NCBI GenBank assembly: GCA_034434915.1
Contig: DAOTYE010000051.1
Coordinates: 1-26,425 of the forward strand
Length of the DNA stretch: 26,425 bases
Reading direction: 5' to 3'
Source: DAOTYE01 sp034434915
Lineage (GTDB): Bacteria; Chloroflexota; Dehalococcoidia; Dehalococcoidales; RBG-16-60-22
Shown here: positions 13,850 to 20,666 of the stretch, in pieces
Layout: every line of letters starts with the position of its first letter
Position numbering within the stretch: the first letter of the stretch is position 1
Notes under the pieces: model-generated
The model's input: the letters and a program-made list of their open reading frames with translations, nothing else
Told to the model about the DNA's origin: nothing
Database searches by the model: none
Made by a program: the position numbers and the translations under genes

Positions 13850-14129
13850 ATAGCACAAAGCGATGACGGAGACGAGTAAGGGCAAAAGAGCCAGCCAAGC
13901 GAGTCTGGTACAGTGCAAGCAGATGCGCCTCTGCCCTGAAAATCACTCCTGAGCTGTCAGCAGAAATCCTTCAGTGAAGGAAAGTAGACCTGACCGGCAG
14001 TGTCCGCCCGTTACTGCGGACAAAAGCACAATAGCGTGCTTTAATGAGTGCCCCGCCGCAGGTGGGGAATGAGGGTGGTACCACGGGCAAAATGTTCCCG
14101 TCCTTCACTAAAGGGCGGGATTTTTATTT
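13850..14129 (+). promoter_or_regulatory. T-box leader of ileS, isoleucine specific
   Basis: The AGTAA motif of Stem I (13875-13879) is followed by AGGGCA (13879-13884), which pairs with TGCCCT (13932-13937). GAAA then leads into an AUC specifier at 13942-13944, followed by ACUCCUGAG. A stem TGTCCGC...GCGGACA and an AAAGCAC...GTGCTTT hairpin follow. The T-box proper, AATGAGGGTGGTACCACG, spans 14069-14086. Uncharged tRNA-Ile should pair with the AUC codon and with the T-box bulge to favour antitermination. The specifier matches the downstream isoleucyl-tRNA synthetase. Confidence 0.93.
14095..14129 (+). terminator. T-box-controlled terminator before ileS
   Basis: CCCGTCCTT (14097-14105) pairs with AAGGGCGGG (14111-14119) with one G-U pair, followed by ATTTTTATTT. 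It is the alternative to the antiterminator formed by the T-box sequence. The ileS ribosome binding site GAGAGGGG follows immediately. Confidence 0.92.
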
Positions 14130-14144
14130 GAGAGGGGATAAAAC

Positions 14145-17100
14145 ATGTTTCATCCGGTGAGTGAAAAGTTCAACCTGCCACAGATTGAGGAGAAAATCCT
14201 GAAATGGTGGCAGGAAAATAAGATTTTTGAGAAAAGCGTGGACAACCGCAAAGGCGGTCCCCGCTTCACTCTCTATGAAGGACCGCCCACCGCCAACGGC
14301 AGACCCGGCATCCATCACGTCCTCTCCCGCATCTTCAAAGACATCATCCCGCGCTACAAGGCGATGAAAGGCTACTATACGCCGCGTATCGGCGGATGGG
14401 ACACACACGGCCTACCGGTGGAACTGGAGATAGAAAAGGAGCTGGGTATCACCACCAAGACCCAGATTGAAGAGTACGGGGTCGCCCGCTTCAATGCCAA
14501 GTGCCGCGAAAGCGTCTTCCGCTATCTGAAAGACTGGAACGCCCTCACTGAACGCATCGGCTTCTGGATTGACCTGAAAAACGCTTACATTACCATGAAG
14601 AACGATTATATTGAGACGGTATGGTGGGCAATCAAGCAGATGTGGGACAAGGGACTGGTTTACCAGGGCTATAAGACCGCCGCCCACTGCCCCCGCTGCG
14701 GCACCTCACTCAGCTCCCACGAGGTCGCCCTCGGCTACGAGGACAACGTGGCAGACCCATCCGTCTATATCAAGTTCAAGGTGGCGAAAGCGCTTTACGC
14801 CAGACCTGATTTCCTCAAAAAAATTGAGAACCTCTACAGCCAAAAGGTTGCTGACTTCGCCCGCTGGCTGGTACAAACAACAGGCGATAAGCCCGTTTAC
14901 CTTCTCGCCTGGACGACTACCCCCTGGACTCTCCCCGGCAACACAGCGCTCGCCGTCGCTGCGGAAGCAGAATACGCCCTTGTGGAACTGGAAGAGGGCT
15001 ATCTCATCCTTGCCGCGGCACGGCTATCTGCGCTGGGAATGGAAAATGAGAAGGTAATAGCCAGAATCAAAGGCGCTGACCTGGTTGACCTGCGCTATGA
15101 ACCACTCTATGACCCCCATGAATTCAATGCCAGAGTAGAAATAATGGGCGGCGATGAAAAAGATGGCAAGCTCACCTCAAATGCAAAGTGGAGACAGACC
15201 GGCTCATTCAATTATCCCGTCATCGCCACAGACTTCGTTTCACTGGAAGACGGCACCGGCATCGTCCATGTGGCGCCTGCCTTCGGCGAGGTTGACTTTG
15301 AAGCCGGCAAGGCGCTCGGACTGGACTTCGTCCAGCCGGTAGACCTGCAGGGGAACGTCACCGGGAGCTATACCTTTGCCGGCAAATTCGTGAAAGAAGC
15401 TGACCCGCTCGTGATTGAGGAACTGAAGAAGACCGGCAAGCTCTTCCGCGCTGAGACCATCCATCACACCTACCCCTTCTGCTGGCGCTGTGCCACGCCG
15501 CTCCTCTATTATGTGAAAAAGAGCTGGTATATCCGAACGACCGCCGTAAAAGACCAGCTCATCAAAGGCAATAGAGAGATAAACTGGTACCCGGAGCATA
15601 TCAAATTCGGCAGGTTTGGCGATTGGCTGGAGAACAACGTGGACTGGGCTTTCTCCCGCGAGCGCTACTGGGGCACGCCGCTCCCGGTCTGGCTCTGTGA
15701 AGCCTGTGGCACGTACGAATGCATTGGCGGGCTGGATGAGTTAAGGAAAAAACCGGATTTCTCCGGATTCAAAGAGCCCCTTGACCTGCACCGCCCTCAC
15801 GTTGATGAGCTAACATACTCCTGCGCCAAATGCGGCGGGAAAATGAAACGCGTGCCGGAAGTAATTGACTGCTGGTTTGACTCAGGAGCGATGCCCATCG
15901 CGCAAAACCATTACCCGTTTGAGAACCAGACCATGTTTGAGGACGGACGCTTCCCTGCGGACTATATCTGCGAGGCGGTTGACCAGACCCGCGGCTGGTT
16001 TTATAGCCTCCATGCCATCTCCACCCTCCTCTTCGGTCGCCCCTGCTTCCGCAACGTCATCTGCCTGGGTCTCATCCTTGACGCCAAGGGCGAAAAGATG
16101 AGCAAAGCAAAGGGAAATGTCGTTGAACCTAACCAGATAATCAATAAGTACGGTGCGGACGCCCTCCGCTGGTATTTCTTCACCGCGGCTCCGCCCGGCA
16201 ACGTGCGCCGTTTTGATGAAGCCATGCTTACTGAGGTCACACGGCGCTTCCTGCTGATGCTCTGGAACGTCTATTCCTTCTTCATCAACTACGCTAACAT
16301 TGACAATTTCACGCCCAGCGGCGAAGAAGTACCCGTTCAATCTGAGCTTGACCGCTGGATTCTGTCCGAGCTTAACGAACTTATCGCCGATGTGGACTCC
16401 AGACTTGAGAAATATGACCCCACTGACGCCGGCAGAAGGATTGAAAGCTTCGTTAATGACCTATCCAACTGGTACGTACGGAGAAGCCGGCGCCGCTTCT
16501 GGAAGAGTGAAAATGACGCAGATAAGCAGTCAGCCTATGCCACCCTTTACCAGTGCCTTGTGACGCTGTCTAAGCTCATCGCACCCTTCATGCCGTTCCT
16601 GGCGGAAGAGCTATATCAAAATCTCGTCGTCTCGGTGAACCCGGACGCGCCGGAAAGCGTCCACCTCACTGACTTCCCCGCGGCAGACACAGGCAAAATT
16701 GATAAAAAGCTGGCATCAGAAGTGCGCCTTGCCATGCGTGTTTCCAGCCTCGGGCGGGCGGCACGGAGCGAAGCCGGCATCAAAGTGCGCCAGCCGCTGA
16801 AACAGCTCCTGGTCAAACTGAGCTCCGCCGACCAGAGAAAAGCCCTCCAGCGGCTTTCCGCCCAGGTCATGGAAGAGGTGAACGTTAAAGAGGTAACCGC
16901 CATTGATACTCTGCCGCAAGAAAGCTTCCCCTCAGCCACGGAGGGTGACATCACGGTGATGCTCAACACTGAGATTCCGCCCGAGCTGGCAACTGAGGGC
17001 ATGGCGCGGGAGATTGTGCGCCGAATCCAGACCATGCGCCGCGCCGCGGGCTTTGAAATCACAGACCATATCATCACTTACTATCAGGGTGATGACTACA

Positions 17101-17252
17101 TCAAGCAGGTCATTGCAGAATTCAGTGATTACATCAAACAGGAAACGCTCTCAGATAAGCTCACTGAAAGTATGCCCGCAGAAGATATCTTCACAGCAAG
17201 CTATAAGCTGTCCGGGCATGACCTCACGCTGGGAATAAGGAAACAGGGCTAG
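14145..17252 (+). CDS. ileS: Isoleucyl-tRNA synthetase, type 2 (eukaryote-like)
   Basis: 1035 residues. Class I catalytic motifs: the HIGH-region GPPTANGRPGIHHVLSR (46-62) with the GIHH variant, and KMSKA at 651-655 as the KMSKS loop. An editing domain is inserted at about 190-400 (TTPWTLPGNTALAV, DGTGIVHVAPAFGEVDFE), an anticodon-binding helical domain follows (WILSELNELI onward), and there are Cys pairs at CPRCG, CEACG and CAKCGGK. The ANGRPGIHH signature and C-terminal region are those of type 2 IleRS, the form of eukaryotes, archaea and some bacteria, which is much less sensitive to mupirocin. Start ATG 14145 has GAGAGGGG upstream. Expression is controlled by the isoleucine T-box directly in front. 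Confidence 0.96.
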   Translation: MFHPVSEKFNLPQIEEKILKWWQENKIFEKSVDNRKGGPRFTLYEGPPTANGRPGIHHVLSRIFKDIIPRYKAMKGYYTPRIGGWDTHGLPVELEIEKELGITTKTQIEEYGVARFNAKCRESVFRYLKDWNALTERIGFWIDLKNAYITMKNDYIETVWWAIKQMWDKGLVYQGYKTAAHCPRCGTSLSSHEVALGYEDNVADPSVYIKFKVAKALYARPDFLKKIENLYSQKVADFARWLVQTTGDKPVYLLAWTTTPWTLPGNTALAVAAEAEYALVELEEGYLILAAARLSALGMENEKVIARIKGADLVDLRYEPLYDPHEFNARVEIMGGDEKDGKLTSNAKWRQTGSFNYPVIATDFVSLEDGTGIVHVAPAFGEVDFEAGKALGLDFVQPVDLQGNVTGSYTFAGKFVKEADPLVIEELKKTGKLFRAETIHHTYPFCWRCATPLLYYVKKSWYIRTTAVKDQLIKGNREINWYPEHIKFGRFGDWLENNVDWAFSRERYWGTPLPVWLCEACGTYECIGGLDELRKKPDFSGFKEPLDLHRPHVDELTYSCAKCGGKMKRVPEVIDCWFDSGAMPIAQNHYPFENQTMFEDGRFPADYICEAVDQTRGWFYSLHAISTLLFGRPCFRNVICLGLILDAKGEKMSKAKGNVVEPNQIINKYGADALRWYFFTAAPPGNVRRFDEAMLTEVTRRFLLMLWNVYSFFINYANIDNFTPSGEEVPVQSELDRWILSELNELIADVDSRLEKYDPTDAGRRIESFVNDLSNWYVRRSRRRFWKSENDADKQSAYATLYQCLVTLSKLIAPFMPFLAEELYQNLVVSVNPDAPESVHLTDFPAADTGKIDKKLASEVRLAMRVSSLGRAARSEAGIKVRQPLKQLLVKLSSADQRKALQRLSAQVMEEVNVKEVTAIDTLPQESFPSATEGDITVMLNTEIPPELATEGMAREIVRRIQTMRRAAGFEITDHIITYYQGDDYIKQVIAEFSDYIKQETLSDKLTESMPAEDIFTASYKLSGHDLTLGIRKQG

Positions 17253-17266
17253 GCTCAGAATTTCTC

Positions 17267-18436
17267 TTAGCCGGTCGGGCGCGGGCTTTCTGCAAGAGTA
17301 ACGGTAACCGTGTTTTCAGCCGTGCCCCTGATATAGGTGACCACCATCTGCTGACCGATTTGGGCACTGCGGATGGCAAGTATCAGGTCCTCCGTAGTTG
17401 ACACCTCTTTGCCATCAATCTTGGTGATGACATCACCTGTCCTGAGCCCGGCTTTTGCCGCTGGGCTCCCGGCAACAACACCAGTAACAAGAACGCCTTT
17501 TTCCACAGATAACCCGTATCTCATCACCGCGAACCGGTCCACAGTATAGAGGGATACCCCCATCCAGGGCCGGGTGACATAGCCTTTCTGCACCAGTTCT
17601 CTGATAATGGGAATGGCAGTCTCCGTACTGATGGCATAGCCCATGCCTTCAACGCCTGAGGCGGCAATCTTGGCACTAGTGATGCCGATGACCTCCCCCG
17701 CAAGATTGACCAGCGGACCGCCACTGTTTCCGGGATTGATGGCGGCACTGGTCTCAATAAGGTCATAAAGTGTCTGCCCCTGGCCAACCGGTATGGAAAC
17801 ACCTTTATTGCTGATGATGCCCTCTGTTGCCCGGATGCCCTGACCGAGTGCATTGCCTATTGCAATTACCCAGTCCCCTACCCTCATCTTCGCTGAATTA
17901 CCCACCTTCAAAGCCGGCAGATTATGGGCGTCAATTTTCATTATCGCCAGGTCGGCGAGTGGGTCAGTGAAAACTTTCTTTGCGTCCACATCAAACGTAC
18001 GGCCGTCCTCCAGTGTGGCGCTGATGGTGGTGGCACCTTCAACCACATGATTATTGGTGACGATGATGCCATTGCTATCAATAATCCATCCTGAGCCAGC
18101 GCCTTTCTCGGTAAACCGCCGATTGAAGAAGTCAAAAGCCACCGCTTCAGTATTAATAGCCACCACTGACGGCTTCACCATCGCCACCACATCAGCAATA
18201 TTGGGTAGGACAGCCGTCTGATTGTTTGGTGACGGAGACACAGGCGGCGTCCAGCTCGGGTTAATTGGCACAGAAGGAGTGCCCGGGAGAGGCGTGGACG
18301 GCGCTGGCACCGGCTGAAAACTGGGAACGGCGGGAGTGGGCAGAGTAATCTCAGGCAGGGCACAGCTTGCCGTAAGCAAGAGAGAAAGAGTGACAGCCAA
18401 AGAAAGAATTAAAGAGAATATGCTTACCTTTTTCAT
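17267..18436 (-). CDS. HtrA/DegP-type serine protease lipoprotein with PDZ domain
   Basis: 389 residues from ATG 18436 (GTG 18442 is an alternative). A lipoprotein signal ends in LTASC (Cys25), followed by a Pro-rich spacer to about residue 75. The trypsin-like domain has His130 (VTNNHVVEG), Asp162 (DPLADLAIMK) and Ser238 (INPGNSGGPL). One PDZ domain follows (about 290-385, GSPAAKAGLRTGDVITKIDG). The protein would be an extracytoplasmic, lipid-anchored quality-control protease for damaged envelope proteins. It converges with ileS, with only 14 bp between stop codons and no visible terminator. The promoter places transcription start at or within a few nt of the start codon, and no ribosome binding site is present. 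Confidence 0.95.
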   Translation of the reverse strand: MKKVSIFSLILSLAVTLSLLLTASCALPEITLPTPAVPSFQPVPAPSTPLPGTPSVPINPSWTPPVSPSPNNQTAVLPNIADVVAMVKPSVVAINTEAVAFDFFNRRFTEKGAGSGWIIDSNGIIVTNNHVVEGATTISATLEDGRTFDVDAKKVFTDPLADLAIMKIDAHNLPALKVGNSAKMRVGDWVIAIGNALGQGIRATEGIISNKGVSIPVGQGQTLYDLIETSAAINPGNSGGPLVNLAGEVIGITSAKIAASGVEGMGYAISTETAIPIIRELVQKGYVTRPWMGVSLYTVDRFAVMRYGLSVEKGVLVTGVVAGSPAAKAGLRTGDVITKIDGKEVSTTEDLILAIRSAQIGQQMVVTYIRGTAENTVTVTLAESPRPTG

Positions 18437-18447
18437 GTTCACGGTTT

Positions 18448-18477
18448 ATTGTAACACGATATAAAAGAAAGGGTCAA
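18448..18477 (-). promoter_or_regulatory. Promoter of the HtrA-type gene, leaderless or nearly so
   Basis: On the minus strand TTGACC (18477-18472), an 18-bp spacer, then TACAAT (18453-18448). Transcription should begin near 18441, between the possible GTG (18442) and ATG (18436) starts. Confidence 0.75.
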
Positions 18478-18486
18478 AGAAATTCT

Positions 18487-18573
18487 TTATTTGCGTTTTC
18501 GTTTCCTGGCTCCTCTTTTTGGAAAACGAACCTTCGTGGCAAAAGTTAGTTTGGGCATCAAAATCGCTCTCAT
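18487..18573 (-). CDS. Possible 28-residue basic peptide
   Basis: An ATG at 18573 on the minus strand is preceded by AAGGGAGG with a 5-nt gap, good spacing. The frame of 28 codons to TAA (18489-18487) encodes a strongly basic peptide whose second half is FPKRGARKRKRK; an internal ATG gives a 23-residue version starting MPKLTFATK. An overlapping ATG at 18577 in another frame has much poorer spacing. I recognise no family. It lies between the trpB2 terminator and the protease promoter, downstream of two small perfect hairpins. It could equally be a chance frame in a non-coding RNA. Confidence 0.35.
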   Translation of the reverse strand: MRAILMPKLTFATKVRFPKRGARKRKRK

Positions 18574-18604
18574 TCATTCCTCCCTTGGTTAAGAATAATG
18601 AGGT

Positions 18605-18656
18605 ACAGACCGCTCGGGTTTTGCCGCGGTCAGCGGGCAACCAGGACTGGTTGCTG
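18605..18656. other. Two perfect hairpins in the trpB2-protease intergenic gap
   Basis: The gap between the protease promoter and trpB2 contains the inverted repeats GACCGC/GCGGTC (18609-18614 with 18626-18631) and GCAACCA/TGGTTGC (18637-18643 with 18648-18654, 4-nt loop). Neither has a U tract, so they are not simple terminators. They lie about 30-80 nt upstream, in minus-strand sense, of the small basic frame. No known RNA family could be assigned by eye. Confidence 0.45.
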
Positions 18657-18687
18657 GCTTCCATCAGAGGGGGAGAGCCCTATCTCA

Positions 18688-18727
18688 AAAAGAAAAACCC
18701 CCTCCACCACAATAGGAGGAGGGGGTC
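18688..18727 (-). terminator. Rho-independent terminator of trpB2
   Basis: On the minus strand a long GC-rich stem of CCCCCTCC and GGAGGGGG arms (about 18698-18706 with 18716-18725) is followed by TTTTTCTTTTT, about 20 bp after the trpB2 stop codon. It is a strong, conventional terminator. Confidence 0.92.
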
Positions 18728-18746
18728 TGACAAGCAGAATGGTAAA

Positions 18747-20114
18747 CTAGGATCCAGCCACCTTGGGCAGCGCCGCCAGCGCTTCTTTCACTTTCTCCAC
18801 CGGATACTCATAGTCCTGAAGCTTGCCGGCAAGATACTGGTCATAGGCAGCCAGGTCAAGCAATCCATGACCGCTGAGATTGAAGAGGATGTTCTTAGCT
18901 TTGCCTTCCTCCTTACAGCGGATTGCCTCATCAATGACCACCTTGATAGCGTGAGCTGACTCCGGCGCCGGGACATATCCCTCAGCGCGGGCGAACTTCA
19001 CTGCCGCCTCAAAGACCGGCACCTGGTATTCCGCCCTGGCTTCAATCAAGCCCAGCTTATAAAGGTGGCTGATGATAGGTGCCATACCATGGTAACGCAG
19101 ACCGCCGGCATGCACGGGTGGCGGGACGAAGGTATGCCCCAGCGTGCACATCTTGAGCAAGGGTGTCAGCCCTGCCTCATCACCAAAGTCATAAGCATAG
19201 ACGCCCTTGGTGACATGGGGACAGGCTTCCGCCTCAGCCGAAATAATGCGCAGATTCGGTCTCTTACCTTTGATTTTGTCTTTCAGGAAAGGCAGGAAAA
19301 GACCGGCAAAGTTTGAACCGCCACCGATACAGCCGACGATAATATCAGGGTAGTGCCCGGCTTTTTCCATCTGCTTCATGGCTTCCTCGCCGATGATGGT
19401 CTGGTGCAGGAGGACATGGTTCAGCACACTGCCCAGGGAATAGTGCGAGCCCTCATGAGTGGCGGCATCCTCCACCGCCTCACTGATGGCAATGCCCAGG
19501 CTACCCGGGCTTTCCGGGTCCTTGGCGAGGATGTCACGGCCTGCCTTGGTATCCTGGCTGGGGCTGGGAACAACCTGTGCTCCCCAGGTCTCCATCAGTA
19601 TTCGGCGATAAGGCTTCTGAAAGTAGCTCGCCTTGACCATGTAAACCTTGCACTCAAGCCCGAAGAACATACACCCCATTGCCAGAGCACTGCCCCATTG
19701 TCCGGCGCCTGTCTCTGTGGCAAGGCGTTTGACGCCCTCTTTCTTGTTATAGTATGCCTGGGCGATGGCGGTATTGGGTTTATGGCTCCCAGCCGCATTC
19801 ACGCCTTCATACTTATAAAAGATGCGGGCGGGTGTACCCAGCGCCTTCTCCAGCCTGAAAGCGCGGTGGAGGTTAGTGGGACGATAGGTACGGTAGACCG
19901 CCAGTACCTCCTCAGGAATTTCAATGTAGCGCTCCGGGCTGAACTCCTGCATGATGAGCGCCATAGGGAATAACCGCTTCAGGTCGTCCGGGGTCACCGG
20001 CTTGCCGGTGCCAGGATGAAGCACCGGCGGCAGGGGCTCCGGCAAATCTGGCAAAATGTTATACCAGGCGGTGGGCATCTCTTTTTCCGTGAGCATATAT
20101 TTGGTTGGTTCCAT
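18747..20114 (-). CDS. trpB2: Tryptophan synthase beta-like protein TrpB2
   Basis: 455 residues, the longer TrpB2 subtype rather than the roughly 400-residue TrpB1. The PLP lysine is in GSHKPNTA, the catalytic Glu in ATETGAGQWG, the phosphate-binding loop in CIGGGSNFAG, and the C-terminal NLSGHGLLDLAAYDQYL is typical of TrpB2. TrpB joins indole or indole glycerol phosphate-derived indole with serine to give tryptophan. TrpB2 enzymes often act without a TrpA partner, as indole salvage enzymes, and no trpA or other trp gene is nearby. The ATG has AAAGGAGA 6 nt upstream. It is preceded by a tryptophan T-box and a Trp-Trp leader peptide, which strongly supports a role in tryptophan supply. Confidence 0.95.
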   Translation of the reverse strand: MEPTKYMLTEKEMPTAWYNILPDLPEPLPPVLHPGTGKPVTPDDLKRLFPMALIMQEFSPERYIEIPEEVLAVYRTYRPTNLHRAFRLEKALGTPARIFYKYEGVNAAGSHKPNTAIAQAYYNKKEGVKRLATETGAGQWGSALAMGCMFFGLECKVYMVKASYFQKPYRRILMETWGAQVVPSPSQDTKAGRDILAKDPESPGSLGIAISEAVEDAATHEGSHYSLGSVLNHVLLHQTIIGEEAMKQMEKAGHYPDIIVGCIGGGSNFAGLFLPFLKDKIKGKRPNLRIISAEAEACPHVTKGVYAYDFGDEAGLTPLLKMCTLGHTFVPPPVHAGGLRYHGMAPIISHLYKLGLIEARAEYQVPVFEAAVKFARAEGYVPAPESAHAIKVVIDEAIRCKEEGKAKNILFNLSGHGLLDLAAYDQYLAGKLQDYEYPVEKVKEALAALPKVAGS

Positions 20115-20165
20115 TTTTGTCTCCTTTTATGTTAATTCTTTATGCAGACATTTTGCGCTTAATCA

Positions 20166-20213
20166 CTATTTTCTCCCGCCAGGGCACCACCAGTACCGTG
20201 TTCTTTTTGCCAT
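20166..20213 (-). CDS. Trp-Trp leader peptide of trpB2 (15 aa)
   Basis: On the minus strand, AAAAGGAGGG is followed after about 6 nt by ATG (20213-20211) and a 15-codon frame, MAKRTRYWWCPGGRK, ending in TAG (20168-20166). Two adjacent UGG codons lie at positions 8-9. The frame sits between the T-box terminator and trpB2. The stop is 39 nt before the trpB2 ribosome binding site. The combination of strong ribosome binding site, short frame and tandem Trp codons before a Trp biosynthesis gene marks it as a regulatory leader peptide that senses charged tRNA-Trp by ribosome speed. No U-rich terminator follows it, so control is probably on translation or on RNA stability. Confidence 0.75.
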   Translation of the reverse strand: MAKRTRYWWCPGGRK

Positions 20214-20235
20214 GCCGTCCCTCCTTTTCTGTACC

Positions 20236-20271
20236 ACTAAAAGAAAGCCCCCGCCGTAAAGGGGCGGGGGC
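20236..20271 (-). terminator. T-box-controlled terminator before trpB2
   Basis: On the minus strand GCCCCCGCC (20271-20263) pairs perfectly with GGCGGGGGC (20255-20247) across a 7-nt loop, followed by TTTCTTTT. It lies directly after the T-box antiterminator sequence. Confidence 0.95.
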
Positions 20272-20549
20272 TCTTATCCGCGGTGCCACCCTTCTCAGAT
20301 ATCCCGAGAAAAAACGGTGCGGATATCTATCTCATTCAGGTACGTCCCCTCATTTGAGGGAAGATACCCTGGGACTTGATAACGCTTCCCCTGCGTCAGA
20401 GCTTACTTGTCCCTCACCCCGGTGAAGAACGTTCGGCTTGCGGCTCCCAGGTCCATTCAGTTTCCGCCATGGCATCGGCTCACACCGTACCCGACTCTCT
20501 GAGCCACGCTCTGAAACTTACTAGTCCTGTTCTACGCCTTTGCTAATTG
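20247..20549 (-). promoter_or_regulatory. T-box leader of trpB2, tryptophan specific
   Basis: On the minus strand: AGTAAGTTTC near 20524-20513 pairs by GTTTC with GAAAC of the specifier stem. CAGAGAG and the GGTGTGAGCCGATGC apical signature follow. The specifier is UGG at 20455-20453, in the context CUGAA-UGG-ACCUGGGAG. The T-box sequence AAGGGTGGCACCGCGG is at 20293-20278 and the terminator at 20271-20247. This is a full canonical T-box that should permit read-through when tRNA-Trp is uncharged. Confidence 0.95.
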
Positions 20550-20555
20550 CGCTTA

Positions 20556-20585
20556 AGTATAGCAGTATGACTTTTATTTTGTCAA
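20556..20585 (-). promoter_or_regulatory. Promoter of the trpB2 T-box transcript
   Basis: On the minus strand TTGACA (20585-20580), an 18-bp spacer, TATACT (20561-20556). Transcription should start near 20549, giving a leader of about 435 nt to trpB2. Confidence 0.88.
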
Positions 20586-20593
20586 GTGCGCGG

Positions 20594-20623
20594 TTGAAGC
20601 CGATGTAAGCGTTATGTTATACT
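20594..20623 (+). promoter_or_regulatory. Extended -10 promoter of the rpsB operon
   Basis: TTGAAG at 20594-20599, an 18-bp spacer, and TATACT at 20618-20623 preceded by TG (20615-20616). The -35 element is 8 bp from the -35 of the divergent trpB2 promoter. Confidence 0.82.
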
Positions 20624-20666
20624 GATAGTCAGCACAAATTGCATGCCACAAAAAGGGGGATTTAAT

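Noticed and set aside
13961..13970. AUC at 13966-13968 as the T-box specifier
   Set aside because: The AUC at 13942-13944 fits better: it follows the GAAA after the 3' arm of the Stem I helix, as the UGG does in the trpB2 T-box.
18519..18959. 146-codon plus-strand frame crossing the trpB2 3' end
   Set aside because: It runs through the trpB2 terminator and coding region in antisense and has no ribosome binding site.
19353..19973. 206-codon open frame antisense to trpB2
   Set aside because: It is the reading-frame shadow of a strongly conserved gene on the other strand, with no ribosome binding site and no recognisable domain.
20643..20666. ATG 20643 as rpsB start
   Set aside because: It has no ribosome binding site and lies before AAAAGGGGGA, which is well placed for the TTG at 20667.
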